Part shown: one piece after another, positions 20,175-29,363 of the stretch
Layout: the number at the start of each line of letters is the position of its first letter
Position numbering within the stretch: the first letter of the stretch is position 1
Source of the DNA: Alphaproteobacteria bacterium
GTDB taxonomy: Bacteria; Pseudomonadota; Alphaproteobacteria; Puniceispirillales; Puniceispirillaceae
Assembly: GCA_016780775.1 (NCBI GenBank)
Contig: JADHLI010000001.1
Location: 124,001-188,000 of the forward strand
Direction: 5' to 3'
Length of the DNA stretch: 64,000 bases
Notes under the pieces: model-generated
The model's database searches: none
What the model was told of the DNA's origin: nothing
The model's input: the letters and a program-made list of their open reading frames with translations, nothing else
Program-made: the position numbers and the translations under genes

Positions 20175-20918
20175 CTAGTGCAGATGTAACGCGTCATTCA
20201 AATACATACAAGTCAAAATCGTGAACACATAAGCCTGAAGGACGGCCACTAGAATTTCCAGCCCGGTCAAGCCGATAATAGCGACCAGAGGCAAGATAGA
20301 ACCAGCAACAAAGACCCCGCCAGCACTGGCGATCATTACAGCTAGCCCGCCAAACACTTTCAACATTGTGTGGCCAGCAAGCATGTTCGCGAATAATCTG
20401 ACAGAAAGGCTAACCGGGCGCACAAAATATGAAATAACCTCGATCAAGACAAGGAAGGGGATCAGAACTTTTGGCGCACCAGCAGGCACAAAAAAGCTAA
20501 AGAAATGCAAGCCGTGCTTAAACAGCGCAATCATTGTCACCCCAATAAAAATAAACATCGCCATCGCGAAAGTAACCACAATCTGAGAAGTCGTGGTGTA
20601 GCTGTAAGGGATAAGCCCAAGTAGATTTGAGAATAAAACAAATACAAACAGCGTGAAAATAAACGGGAAATAGGGACGGCCTTCACTACCAACATTGCCA
20701 CGAACCATGTCTGCGACAAATTCATATAGCATTTCAGCTAGACCTTGCATTCGGCCGGGTACAGTTGCCGCGGGTGCCATTGCAAAATACAAAAATGCCG
20801 AGCTAACCAGCACAGCGAGCACCATAAACAAAGAAGAGTTAGTGAACTGGATGTCAAATCCAAACAGGTTCAGCGCGAACAGCACTTTAATCGCAAATTG
20901 TTCAACAGGTGAATGCAC
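20175..20918 (-). CDS. atpB: F0F1 ATP synthase subunit a
   Basis: A 247-residue a subunit, the stator channel. It has five to six membrane helices, the essential Arg in SLSVRLFANMLAGH, and polar channel residues in the last helix (GLEILVAVLQAYVFTILTCMYLND). The start is GTG at 20918, directly following the atpI stop (TAGGTG). The initial PVEQFAIK and the F-S-N-S-SLFM pattern match alphaproteobacterial a subunits at this start. Confidence 0.96.
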   Translation of the reverse strand: MHSPVEQFAIKVLFALNLFGFDIQFTNSSLFMVLAVLVSSAFLYFAMAPAATVPGRMQGLAEMLYEFVADMVRGNVGSEGRPYFPFIFTLFVFVLFSNLLGLIPYSYTTTSQIVVTFAMAMFIFIGVTMIALFKHGLHFFSFFVPAGAPKVLIPFLVLIEVISYFVRPVSLSVRLFANMLAGHTMLKVFGGLAVMIASAGGVFVAGSILPLVAIIGLTGLEILVAVLQAYVFTILTCMYLNDALHLH

Positions 20919-21305
20919 CTAATCACTCCTGCTTTTCTCGTCAGACGTCTGCTCATCTGAGCTCGCCTGCCGCTTCTCATCAAAAAATCCAGCAGCCATA
21001 CCACGACCGGTAAGCGCCCTCCAGACATTCATCATCCCAGCTGCTGCTCCTAAGAAAAACATCACCACCATCAAAATCGGTGTTGTGCCCAGCCACTGGT
21101 CTAATGCCCATCCAACCCCTGTACCCACAACCAGACCAGCTACCAATTCAGTTGTCACGCGGCCAGCCATAGCTAGACCGTTTGACGACATCGCGGCTCG
21201 GCTATTATTGTGCCGCGCTGGCTCCTGACTTTCTTCTAGCTGGCGGATCCGCTCAGACAAGCTAGCAGCTTTTGCCTTATTGTCTGATGTATCCTTCTTT
21301 GCCAT
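20919..21305 (-). CDS. atpI: ATP synthase assembly protein AtpI
   Basis: A 128-residue AtpI/AtpZ-type protein that heads the F0 operon and assists c-ring assembly or cation supply. It has a charged N-terminal coiled-coil region (SLSERIRQLEESQE), then two membrane helices (about 53-75 and 79-100) with the Gly-rich motif VVGTGVGWALDQWLGT typical of the family. C-terminal tail is charged. It is directly coupled to atpB. F1 genes are not in the window, as usual in alphaproteobacteria. Confidence 0.93.
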   Translation of the reverse strand: MAKKDTSDNKAKAASLSERIRQLEESQEPARHNNSRAAMSSNGLAMAGRVTTELVAGLVVGTGVGWALDQWLGTTPILMVVMFFLGAAAGMMNVWRALTGRGMAAGFFDEKRQASSDEQTSDEKSRSD

Positions 21306-21389
21306 GCCGGAACATTCCAGAAGTCTGTTTGCGGGGACTGATCAACTCCCCTAAAAATGACGAGTATCCCAGACCCAAAGATCGCGCAC

Positions 21390-21419
21390 AAACTAGGCTG
21401 GTATGGGCTGTTTTGTCAA
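21390..21419 (-). promoter_or_regulatory. Likely promoter of the F0 ATP synthase operon
   Basis: Reading leftward, a consensus -35 TTGACA (complement of 21414-21419) is followed by an 18-base spacer and TAGTTT (complement of 21390-21395). It lies about 85 bases upstream of the atpI start with no gene in between. Confidence 0.55.
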
Positions 21420-21502
21420 GCGATAGATGCGCGAAACCCGCATTCATTTTATTAGGTGTGTCACCGCGTCGCAGCTAGGTAAAATTTGACTTGCCAATCT
21501 GC

Positions 21503-24500
21503 TCAGGCAATCAGGCTGTCGCGCAACTCTTCAGCTGTTTGTAAATCCACAGAAACTAGCCGTGAAACCCCTTTTTGTTCCATCGTCACGCCAAAAAGCC
21601 TGTCCATCCTAGCCATCGTCATACGGTGGTGGGTTACAACCAGAAAACGCGTTTGTGTTTGCTCAGCAATAGTGCGCAAGAGATCACAGAATCGTGCCAC
21701 ATTCGTGTCATCTAGTGGGGCATCGACCTCATCCAGAATACAAATAGGGGCTGGATTCGTTAGAAATACCGCAAAGATGATAGCTAGGGCAGTCAATGCT
21801 TGCTCGCCGCCTGAAAGCAGAGACAAGGACTGCATCTTTTTACCTGGTGGGCTGGCTAGGATATCCAAGCCAGCTTGCAAGGGGTCATCAGAGCCAGTTA
21901 GTAGTAATTCTGCATGTCCGCCGCCAAACAAGGTGGTAAATAGTTGGGTGAAATGTTTATTTACCGCAGCAAAGCTCTCCATTAAGCGTGCGCGGCCTTC
22001 ACGGTTGAGCGTGGCAATAGCACTCCGAAGCTTGGCGATAGCCTCAGCTAAATCATCAAGCTCTTTTTGCAGGCTTGTCACCCGCTCATCCAGCTCGGCC
22101 ATTTCCACTTCAGCGCGCAGATTAACAGGCCCAATTTGATCGCGCTCATTATTCAGCCTGTTGACAGCCATCTCTAGCTTTTCCAGAGGTTCAGCCTGCA
22201 CCTCACCTTCGCTGATTTGCGCTAGCGCATATAGCTCATCTGGCTGGCAATCCAGCTTTTCTTTTATGCGCTCTATCAGCAAAGCTTGTTCAGATTCTAG
22301 GCGTTCTGCCAAAGCTTCAGCCCGGATCAGGCTTTCTCTGGTTTGCGATAGGGTGCGCTCTGCCTCACGCTCATTAGCATCTGCTTCAGACAGTGCTGCT
22401 TCTGCAGATCTTAACGCATCGCTTTTTTCTTCCCGTAACGCCTCTTCTGCTTCCAATTGTGTGGCTAGCTGATGTTTTCGTGCTTCTAGGGTAGCTGGCC
22501 GTTCAGCTAGCGCTTCACGCTCTTCTTTGGCTTGCTGCGCGCGCATAGCCATTTCCTGTTTGCGCTTATCGGTATCGGCAAGGCGCGATTTCCAGTCTGC
22601 GAGTTGGCTATTTAGGGTTTGGGTGCGCTGCTGGGAGGTGCGTAAATTCTGGCGAAGCTCGCTCTCAGTGCTTAACGCTTCATCAAATTCAGTCCGCGCT
22701 TTCGTGGCGGCAAGATGGGCTGCTTCTGCACTTGCGGTGAGCGCGTCCATATCTAGCTCTAGCCATTCATTATCTGTTAGCGCGTCTAGGTCTGTCTGCG
22801 CATTTTGCTGCGCAGCTTCTAGATCGCTTGCCCGTGTGCGTGCGGTGGTAAGGGCCATGGTAGCGCTATCATAGCTACGCCGTGCGGCCTCTGCTGAGCT
22901 GCCTGCTTGCCGGCTATTTTCTTGCAGGCTGCGATAACGCTCAAGGCACTCCTTATGCGCATCATGGGCTTCATCCAAGGCGATTTGTTTATCAGCAAAG
23001 CTGGTTTTGGCTCTATCTTCTTCTGTGCTGAGATGGGTTAGGCGTTGACGCTGGCGTATCCGTTCTGCCTCACTGCTAGACTCGCCTTTACGAATCAGCC
23101 CATCCCAGCGCCATAATGTACCTTCTTTGCTGACCAAAGCCTGTCCGGGTAAAAGGTTAGCCTGAGCGGCTTCCCCTTCAGCTTCTTCTATGATTGAAAC
23201 GCCTGTAAGCGCCCGCTCCAAGGCCTGTGCCCCTGAGACGAAATCAGCTATAGGCGTGCCAAATAAGGGCGTGGCAGCGGGCTCGCCAGTTTCCAAATCG
23301 CGGCGCCAATAGCCTTGCTCGCCTTTATCGAAAGGCAAGGCTAAATCTGTGCCTAAAGCCGCAGAGAGTGCGAGTTCCATACCCTCTGCTACCTTTAGAC
23401 TATCACCAGCAGGTGTGCCGTTAGCTTGTGCATTTTCAAGCAACAGATAGCTAAGCGCATCAATTTCGGCTGTTACTCTGGCAAGCCCAGCGTCAGCTTC
23501 ATTGCGGGCAAGTGCGCACGCATCACGCAAAGCGGTTTTTTCAGCCAGCTCATCTTCACAGGCTTTCAAGCTTTCTGCTGACCTCACCGCTTCTTGTTCT
23601 TGTGTGTTTTTTTCTGTCTCTGCTTGGCGTGCTTGCTCGCCGAGCGTCTGCAGATTTAATTTGTCCAGCTCCTGTGTGGCAACCTCTAGGCGGCGTTCTA
23701 GCTCTGCCTGCCTCTTTGTTAACTGGTTTTTAGTCTGCTCAGCCGTTTGTAATTTAGATTGTGCTTCGGCAGCTTTTTGCTCTGCTTGCTGGCTTATCTG
23801 ACGCTTCTCATCTTTTGCTTTTTCTGCCGCTTCTAAGCGGGGGGTATCTTGTGTGTGCTGGGCGAGCAGTTTATCGCGCTCCTCGCTAAGCCCCCTAAGG
23901 GCAGTGGCAGCATCCTCATGCAAGCTTGTCTCTCGCTCAGCATCGCTGGTAATTTGGGCTATCTGCCGGTCGAGGCGCTGAAGGGCTTCTGCGATGCGCA
24001 TCTCCTCTCGGTCGCATTCACCAAGCTCAATACGCAGATTTTGAACTTTTGCGGCCTGTTCTGCCTCAGCATTACGCAAAGGTGGCAAGGTGGCAGCTAA
24101 CTCTGCTTGCTTGGTGGCCGCCTGCGCAGAAAGAGCCGTAACCCCCTCAACCTTTTGCTGCTGGCTGGCCAGATCACTAACGGCTTTTTCGCGCTCTGCC
24201 TCTCCTGATTGCCATCTAGCTAGCGCAAGCTTGGCTTCTGCTTTGCGAATTCGGTCAGCTACCGAACGATAACGGGCAGCTTGGCGTGCCTGTTTAGCAA
24301 GCTGCTGGCGCTGTTCGGCAAGCTGGGCAACCATATCTTCGATGCGCTCTAGATTGTTTTCAGTATTGCGCAGGCGCAATTCAGCCTCATGGCGTCTTTG
24401 ATGTAGCCCTTTGATATTTGCGGCTTCTTCGATAAGCGAGCGTCTGTCCTCAGGTTTTGCGCCAACAATTGCCCCTATCCGTCCTTGCGAGACGATACCT

Positions 24501-24922
24501 GCTGAGCGTGCGCCTGTTGCAGAATCAGCAAATAGAAGCTGCACATCGCGGGCTCTGGCAGGCTTTCCATTAATCTGGAAGCTAGACCCTTTGCCACGCT
24601 CCACCTTTCGGGTTATCTCTAACTCATCAAACTGGTTATATTCGGCAGGGGCTTTTTTCATCTGGTTATCCAGAAATAGCGTTATTTCAGCCAGATTACG
24701 CGAAGGGCGATTATCGGTGCCGGCAAAGATAATGTCATCAAGCTCAGTGCCGCGCATTTGCCTAGCAGAGCTTTCCCCCATTACAAAGCGCAACCCCTCA
24801 ACAATGTTCGACTTACCACACCCATTTGGCCCGACAACGCCGGTCAAACCCGTCTCAATATCCATCTCTGCTTTTTCAGCAAAGGATTTGAAACCTGCCA
24901 TGGAAAGGGAGCGGAAAATCAT
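21503..24922 (-). CDS. smc: Chromosome segregation ATPase SMC
   Basis: A 1139-residue SMC protein that compacts and orients replicated chromosomes as a dimer with ScpA/ScpB. The Walker A GPNGCGKSN is at about residue 32. Long coiled-coil arms (about 170-490 and 640-960) flank a hinge domain around 500-620. The C-terminal head has the signature LSLLSGGEQALTALA and Walker B ICILDEVDAPLDD. The arms are rich in Ala, Glu, Gln and Arg, which creates many open antisense frames. It lies next to the thiol oxidoreductase and DUF721/mutY in the common alphaproteobacterial order. Confidence 0.97.
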   Translation of the reverse strand: MIFRSLSMAGFKSFAEKAEMDIETGLTGVVGPNGCGKSNIVEGLRFVMGESSARQMRGTELDDIIFAGTDNRPSRNLAEITLFLDNQMKKAPAEYNQFDELEITRKVERGKGSSFQINGKPARARDVQLLFADSATGARSAGIVSQGRIGAIVGAKPEDRRSLIEEAANIKGLHQRRHEAELRLRNTENNLERIEDMVAQLAEQRQQLAKQARQAARYRSVADRIRKAEAKLALARWQSGEAEREKAVSDLASQQQKVEGVTALSAQAATKQAELAATLPPLRNAEAEQAAKVQNLRIELGECDREEMRIAEALQRLDRQIAQITSDAERETSLHEDAATALRGLSEERDKLLAQHTQDTPRLEAAEKAKDEKRQISQQAEQKAAEAQSKLQTAEQTKNQLTKRQAELERRLEVATQELDKLNLQTLGEQARQAETEKNTQEQEAVRSAESLKACEDELAEKTALRDACALARNEADAGLARVTAEIDALSYLLLENAQANGTPAGDSLKVAEGMELALSAALGTDLALPFDKGEQGYWRRDLETGEPAATPLFGTPIADFVSGAQALERALTGVSIIEEAEGEAAQANLLPGQALVSKEGTLWRWDGLIRKGESSSEAERIRQRQRLTHLSTEEDRAKTSFADKQIALDEAHDAHKECLERYRSLQENSRQAGSSAEAARRSYDSATMALTTARTRASDLEAAQQNAQTDLDALTDNEWLELDMDALTASAEAAHLAATKARTEFDEALSTESELRQNLRTSQQRTQTLNSQLADWKSRLADTDKRKQEMAMRAQQAKEEREALAERPATLEARKHQLATQLEAEEALREEKSDALRSAEAALSEADANEREAERTLSQTRESLIRAEALAERLESEQALLIERIKEKLDCQPDELYALAQISEGEVQAEPLEKLEMAVNRLNNERDQIGPVNLRAEVEMAELDERVTSLQKELDDLAEAIAKLRSAIATLNREGRARLMESFAAVNKHFTQLFTTLFGGGHAELLLTGSDDPLQAGLDILASPPGKKMQSLSLLSGGEQALTALAIIFAVFLTNPAPICILDEVDAPLDDTNVARFCDLLRTIAEQTQTRFLVVTHHRMTMARMDRLFGVTMEQKGVSRLVSVDLQTAEELRDSLIA

Positions 24923-24949
24923 AAAGCGCGGGGTCCCGAAGTATCGCTA

Positions 24950-25588
24950 TCAGATGCCAAAGGCATTCAATTCAGCTAAAAACTCATCATATGACAAGGC
25001 GCCGCTGAAGGTCTTTTCACCGTTAATAACAAAGCTTGGTGTGGACTGAATTTTATGATCTCGAACTGCTTCTTGGCGAAGTTCGACAATGGCCTCAAGA
25101 TAGTCTCTACTATTCATTATTTCATCATAATCTTGCGAAGAAATGCCAGCGAATTTAGCATATTGTTTTAGCTTGGCAACGGGGTCTGCGTCTCTAACCC
25201 ATCTTTCTTGCTGGTCAAGCAGAACATCAACCATTTTGAAATAGCTAGCGTTTGGCAAAACCCGGCAAAGTGCATGCGCCTGCAAAGCTAGCTGATCTAG
25301 TGGGAAGGGCTGCATCTCAAAGCGAATAATGCCAGGGGTAATTAGTTTCTCTTTTACCTCAGGGAAGGTGTTGCGATGAAAATTGCCGCAATGCCCACAC
25401 GTCATAGAAAAATATTCTGCAACTGTAACAGCAGCATCATCGCTTCCTAAAAAGCGGGTTTCACGTGCCCGCTCTGGCGAGATATCAAGTTTTGCCTGCG
25501 CCGAAATGGGCAAGCTTGCGCTAATAAGGGCGCCGCCGGTAGCTTGCAGAAAAAATCGTCTATCTCTTTTTGTAGGGGCTAATTTCAT
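24950..25588 (-). CDS. DsbA-family thiol oxidoreductase with Tat-like signal
   Basis: A 212-residue thioredoxin-fold protein of the DsbA/DsbG-like group (Thioredoxin_4). The active site is TCGHCGNFH, and the cis-Pro loop is STPSFVINGEKTFSGA. The N-terminus reads RDRRFFLQATGG then a hydrophobic stretch to SAQA, a twin-arginine-type signal. Start is ATG 25588 with GAGAG upstream; an in-frame TTG at 25612 is less likely. It sits 27 bases upstream of smc on the same strand. Its role as a periplasmic disulfide enzyme is inferred from the family. Confidence 0.9.
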   Translation of the reverse strand: MKLAPTKRDRRFFLQATGGALISASLPISAQAKLDISPERARETRFLGSDDAAVTVAEYFSMTCGHCGNFHRNTFPEVKEKLITPGIIRFEMQPFPLDQLALQAHALCRVLPNASYFKMVDVLLDQQERWVRDADPVAKLKQYAKFAGISSQDYDEIMNSRDYLEAIVELRQEAVRDHKIQSTPSFVINGEKTFSGALSYDEFLAELNAFGI

Positions 25589-25760
25589 GGACAGGCTCTC
25601 TTTTATTAACAAAGGTGCAACAGCTTAACAGGGTCTCATGCATGTCAGCATGATGCCATCCCTACTATAAACAAAACAACAATGGCTGCAATATGGCAAA
25701 GGGGGTAGGCGAATATCAAGTAAAGAAATGCAATAGGGGTTATTTTGCCGCTTTATTTTT

Positions 25761-25805
25761 CAAATCAGCCCAAGGCAAATCAGCCCAAGGCAAATCAGCC
25801 AATGG
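25761..25805. repeat. Three 15-bp tandem copies covering the 3' end of the DUF721 gene
   Basis: CAAATCAGCCCAAGG occurs at 25761-25775 and 25776-25790, with a diverged copy CAAATCAGCCAATGG at 25791-25805. The last copy contains the final codons and TGA stop of the leftward DUF721 gene; the other two lie downstream and repeat the same stop. Confidence 0.95.
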
Positions 25806-26295
25806 TTTGGCCAAGCCGGATAAGGGCGGCACGTAATTCTGGGTTTTTGATATTTGCAGTAGCCTTTTCCAGTCTGGCAAGAGCAAGTTTATCTGTTTTT
25901 CCATTTATATCCAAAGCAGGCGCAGCTTGATGGGCGGCAGGCAGGCTTCGGGGGCTTCGCAAATCTTGTCTGATTTTCAGCCGGCTGACAGCCGCAAATC
26001 CGCAAAAGCTATTAACACGCTTGCAAATTTCCTGACTCATCATTTGGATTTGTGGGCCTCTGCCGCTGGCCACAGACAGGGTCAGGGTTGCGTGAATACG
26101 ACTATTTGCAGGAAAATTTATATCTGCTGGCAAGCACCATTGATGCGCGTCTCCTGCGATATTCGGCCATCCTGCAATAATCTTGGTTAGGACTTGCCCG
26201 CGTTTTCGCATGGCAGGGGCGATTAGCCCCTCAGTCAGGCCAGATAATTTTCGCAAACGCCGGCCTTTGCGGCGATGTGGCTTAGAATTTTCCAT
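25795..26295 (-). CDS. DUF721/DciA-like protein
   Basis: A 166-residue protein of the DUF721 family. It has a basic N-terminus (KPHRRKGRRLRKLSG), the fold-typical region TKIIAGWPNIAGDAHQWCLP, ATLTLSVASGRGPQIQMMSQ, then a less conserved C-terminal part. DciA in this family helps load the replicative helicase in many bacteria, but alphaproteobacterial DUF721 proteins next to mutY are poorly studied, so that function is only suggested. It is divergent from mutY (127 bases) and upstream of the thiol oxidoreductase. Confidence 0.82.
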   Translation of the reverse strand: MENSKPHRRKGRRLRKLSGLTEGLIAPAMRKRGQVLTKIIAGWPNIAGDAHQWCLPADINFPANSRIHATLTLSVASGRGPQIQMMSQEICKRVNSFCGFAAVSRLKIRQDLRSPRSLPAAHQAAPALDINGKTDKLALARLEKATANIKNPELRAALIRLGQTIG

Positions 26296-26422
26296 ACTTA
26301 TAGTTTAGCATGACAGCAAAGATTTGACCATAAAAGCAAAAGGGCTTGGAAATAGCTGGATAGAGGATTATGTCATGCGCTATGGCTTAAATCTGATGAA
26401 ATGCTAAACTGACTGCTAGCTT

Positions 26423-27481
26423 ATGAATAACGTTTCCCTTCTTTCCCTATTTGACAGCTTTCCAGCAACGCGCTTGTTCAGCTGGTATGATAGGCATGCA
26501 CGCAGCTTGCCTTGGCGGGCGATAAGCCCTGAAATGGCGCCAGCCTATCATGTGTTTCTATCTGAATTGATGCTTCAGCAAACTGGGGTGACCACGGTTA
26601 TTCCTTATTTCAACCAGTTCATTGCGCGCTGGCCAGATATTTATGCATTAGCGGGCGCGGATGATGATGCGGTATTGGCGGCATGGGCAGGGCTAGGATA
26701 TTATGCGCGGGCGCGTAATATGCTAAAGGCAGCCCGTGAAATCGTCTCTAGCCATAAGGGTAAATTTCCAGAAAAACCAGACGATTTACAAAAACTGCCA
26801 GGTATTGGCCCCTATACTGCGGGCGCGATTGCCGCCATTGCCTTTGCGCGGCCAGCGATTGTGCTGGATGGGAATATAGAGCGTATTTTGGTCCGCTATG
26901 CCGGCATAGATAAAGAGGTACAGGCGGTAAAGCCTGCTTTAAAAGAGATTTATAAACATATCTGCCCAGAAAAACGGCGTCCGGACTTTCCGCAAGCGTT
27001 GATGGATGTGGGAGCGGGTGTCTGTCAGCCTCGGCGTGCAGATTGTGGACGCTGCCCCTTACAAAAGGGCTGTAGATCAGCACAGCTTGATGATCCGACG
27101 CGCCTGCCTATCCGGCCTCAGAAAAAAACTAAACCGGTGCGACAAGGGGCTGTCTATATCATCCGCAATCAAAGAGACGAGGTTCTGCTTGGTAAACGGC
27201 CAAATAAAGGCCTTTTGGGCGGTATGTTAACCTTCCCTTCGCATGGCTGGGATGGCAGTGCCTGTCCAGACTGGCTGGCTGATGAGGCATCTGGCCTTAA
27301 CTGGCGCAAAGAACAAGCTGAAATCCGCCATGTCTTTACTCATTTTACGGCTGTCATCACTGTCTTTGAGGGCAAAATAGAGCCGGGCGTAAATTTGCCA
27401 GACGGTTATAGCTGGCAGGCTTGCGCGCCAGAGACGCTGCCTTCTTTAATGGCAAAATGCTATCAGGCTGTTCAGAAATGA
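26423..27481 (+). CDS. mutY: A/G-specific adenine glycosylase MutY
   Basis: A 352-residue DNA repair enzyme that removes adenine opposite 8-oxoguanine. The catalytic Glu is E48 in LSELMLQQTGV. The helix-hairpin-helix is at about 124-143 (LPGIGPYTAGAIAAIA), with the catalytic Asp D149 in VLDGNIER. The 4Fe-4S cysteines are C201, C208, C211 and C217 with the usual 6-2-5 spacing. A NUDIX-like 8-oxoG recognition domain occupies about 240-350. The TGA stop lies inside a 15-bp tandem repeat. Confidence 0.97.
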   Translation: MNNVSLLSLFDSFPATRLFSWYDRHARSLPWRAISPEMAPAYHVFLSELMLQQTGVTTVIPYFNQFIARWPDIYALAGADDDAVLAAWAGLGYYARARNMLKAAREIVSSHKGKFPEKPDDLQKLPGIGPYTAGAIAAIAFARPAIVLDGNIERILVRYAGIDKEVQAVKPALKEIYKHICPEKRRPDFPQALMDVGAGVCQPRRADCGRCPLQKGCRSAQLDDPTRLPIRPQKKTKPVRQGAVYIIRNQRDEVLLGKRPNKGLLGGMLTFPSHGWDGSACPDWLADEASGLNWRKEQAEIRHVFTHFTAVITVFEGKIEPGVNLPDGYSWQACAPETLPSLMAKCYQAVQK

Positions 27482-27517
27482 CCCGGCCAGAAATGATCCG
27501 GCCAGAAATGACCTGAT
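27473..27517. repeat. Three 15-bp tandem copies spanning the mutY stop codon
   Basis: CAGAAATGACCCGGC (27473-27487), CAGAAATGATCCGGC (27488-27502) and CAGAAATGACCTGAT (27503-27517). The first copy contains the mutY stop TGA; the next two repeat this gene end downstream. Confidence 0.95.
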
Positions 27518-27546
27518 TATAATAATTTGGGTTATAATAATTTGGC
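27517..27546. repeat. Second 15-bp tandem pair between mutY and purH
   Basis: TTATAATAATTTGGG at 27517-27531 is followed at once by TTATAATAATTTGGC at 27532-27546, abutting the preceding repeat. An unrelated unit with the same 15-base period. Confidence 0.95.
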
Positions 27547-27558
27547 TAGCTTGGGTGT

Positions 27559-29154
27559 CTAGTGATTGAAATGGCGCATGCCGGTAAAGGCCATCGCAAT
27601 ACCAGCTTCATCAGCGGTTGCGATAACTTCGGCATCACGCATCGAGCCGCCCGGTTGGATAACCGCTTTTGCACCAGCTTCTATTGCGGTCAGCAACCCA
27701 TCTGCGAAGGGGAAGAAGGCGTCTGATGCGACCACAGAGCCATGTGTGCGCGGTGTCTGCCAGCCATGTTTTTCTGCCATATCTTGCGCTTTTTGTGCGG
27801 CAATACGGCAGCTGTCAACCCGGCTCATCTGGCCAGCACCAATCCCTGCAGATACCCCATCTTTTACATATACAATCGCATTAGATTTCACATGTTTGGC
27901 AATTTTCCAAGCTGTTAACATATCGTCAATTTGCGCATCGGTCGGCTGAATACGGGTTACAAATTGCAAGTCATCACGAGTAATTTGCCCATTATCGCGG
28001 CTCTGTACTAGATATCCACCTAAAACTGATTTCACGGCTAGCTCAGATGCGGCTGGGTCTGGCAGGTTTTTGGTCAGCAATAGCCGCAGATTGCTTTTGC
28101 TTGAAAGTGCCTCACGCGCGGCATCATCGGCGTCAGGGGCTATCACCACTTCGGTGAAGATGGAGGCTATTTCGCTGGCTAGCTTGCCATCAAGTTTTCG
28201 GTTGCATGCCACAATTCCGCCAAAAGCACTAACTGGATCAGCCTCTAGGGCATGTTGCCATGCGGTAAGAGAATTATCCGCGACCGCGACCCCGCAAGGG
28301 TTAGCATGCTTGATTATTGCAATGGCAGGCGCATCAAATTCTGCCACTAACCGCAAGGCAGCATCTGTATCATTAACATTATTATAGGACAGGGCTTTAC
28401 CTTGTATCTGTTCTGCAGACAAAACCGAGGGGGTATTTGCATCAGTTTGATAAATGCCGGCCTGCTGGTGCGGATTCTCGCCATAGCGCAGGCTTAAAAT
28501 CTTCGGCACAGACAGCGATAGGGTCTCTGGTATCGTGGGGCTTTCTTTGCTATCCTTTTGGGTTAATAACCAGTCTGCTATCATCTGGTCATAGCTCGCT
28601 GTCATAGCAAAGGCTTTGCGGGCCAGTTCTTGGCGCATATCTGCTGGAACATTTTGCGATGTCTCTAGCTGTGTAGCTACCGCTTCATAATCTGCTGGGT
28701 CGCTAACGATACTTACAAAGGCATGGTTTTTAGCAGATGCCCTGACCATCGCTGGCCCGCCAATATCAATATTTTCGATACAGCGGTCAAAATCAGCACC
28801 CGAGCGCAATGTTTCGGCAAAAGGATAGAGATTTATTACCACCAAGTCGATCATGGAAATATCATGCAAGGCAGCGGCATCTAGATGCGCTTTATCATCA
28901 CGCTTGGCCAACAATCCCCCATGAATTTTAGGATGCAGGGTCTTTACTCTTCCATCCATAATTTCTGGAAATTCGGTAACTTCAGATACGTCAACTACCT
29001 CTAATCCTGCCTCACGTAGTGCCTTTGCTGTCCCTCCAGTTGAAAGCAGGGTAATGCCAAGTCCAGCAAGGCGGGTTGCAAATTCTGTCAAACCGCTTTT
29101 GTCTGAAACCGAAAGAAGGGCTGTTTTTACCGCTACTGGAGATGAGCTAGGCAT
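27559..29154 (-). CDS. purH: Bifunctional AICAR transformylase/IMP cyclohydrolase
   Basis: A 531-residue enzyme for the last two steps of IMP synthesis. The N-terminal IMP cyclohydrolase (MGS-like fold) shows [28 protein letters not shown] and [19 protein letters not shown]. The C-terminal transformylase carries [22 protein letters not shown] with the catalytic Lys-His, and [14 protein letters not shown]-terminal PGGSMRD and MAFTGMRHF close the domain normally. It is convergent with mutY and separated from the heparinase-like gene by a 209-base repeat-containing spacer. Confidence 0.97.
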   Translation of the reverse strand: MPSSSPVAVKTALLSVSDKSGLTEFATRLAGLGITLLSTGGTAKALREAGLEVVDVSEVTEFPEIMDGRVKTLHPKIHGGLLAKRDDKAHLDAAALHDISMIDLVVINLYPFAETLRSGADFDRCIENIDIGGPAMVRASAKNHAFVSIVSDPADYEAVATQLETSQNVPADMRQELARKAFAMTASYDQMIADWLLTQKDSKESPTIPETLSLSVPKILSLRYGENPHQQAGIYQTDANTPSVLSAEQIQGKALSYNNVNDTDAALRLVAEFDAPAIAIIKHANPCGVAVADNSLTAWQHALEADPVSAFGGIVACNRKLDGKLASEIASIFTEVVIAPDADDAAREALSSKSNLRLLLTKNLPDPAASELAVKSVLGGYLVQSRDNGQITRDDLQFVTRIQPTDAQIDDMLTAWKIAKHVKSNAIVYVKDGVSAGIGAGQMSRVDSCRIAAQKAQDMAEKHGWQTPRTHGSVVASDAFFPFADGLLTAIEAGAKAVIQPGGSMRDAEVIATADEAGIAMAFTGMRHFNH

Positions 29155-29185
29155 AATCTATATATCCTCGTTATCTATTTATGCT

Positions 29186-29258
29186 GGGCCCAATATTAAC
29201 GGGGCCAATATTCACTAGGCCCAATATTCATTAGGCCCAATATTAACTGGGCACAATT
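29186..29258. repeat. Imperfect 15-16 bp tandem repeat upstream of purH
   Basis: Four imperfect copies of a GGCCCAATATT(A/C)A(C/T) unit have cores at 29189, 29204, 29220 and 29236, and a decayed fifth near 29251. It lies between purH and the heparinase-like gene. Confidence 0.9.
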
Positions 29259-29311
29259 TAAGCTGTTTTCTTGCACGCGTAACGTGCCCCTTATTGCGCA
29301 ACCTGCCCCAA

Positions 29312-29346
29312 AATACAAGTCAGCTTGGGAATACAAGTCAGCTTGC
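29312..29346. repeat. 18-bp tandem pair near the heparinase-like gene
   Basis: AATACAAGTCAGCTTGGG at 29312-29329 is followed by AATACAAGTCAGCTTGC at 29330-29346, just downstream of the heparinase-like stop codon. Confidence 0.9.
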
Positions 29347-29363
29347 AGATGCAATTTGCGCCT

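Noticed and set aside
21486..25049. Several long plus-strand open frames antisense to smc
   Set aside because: They mirror the Ala/Glu/Arg-rich coiled coil of SMC and show no conserved domain.
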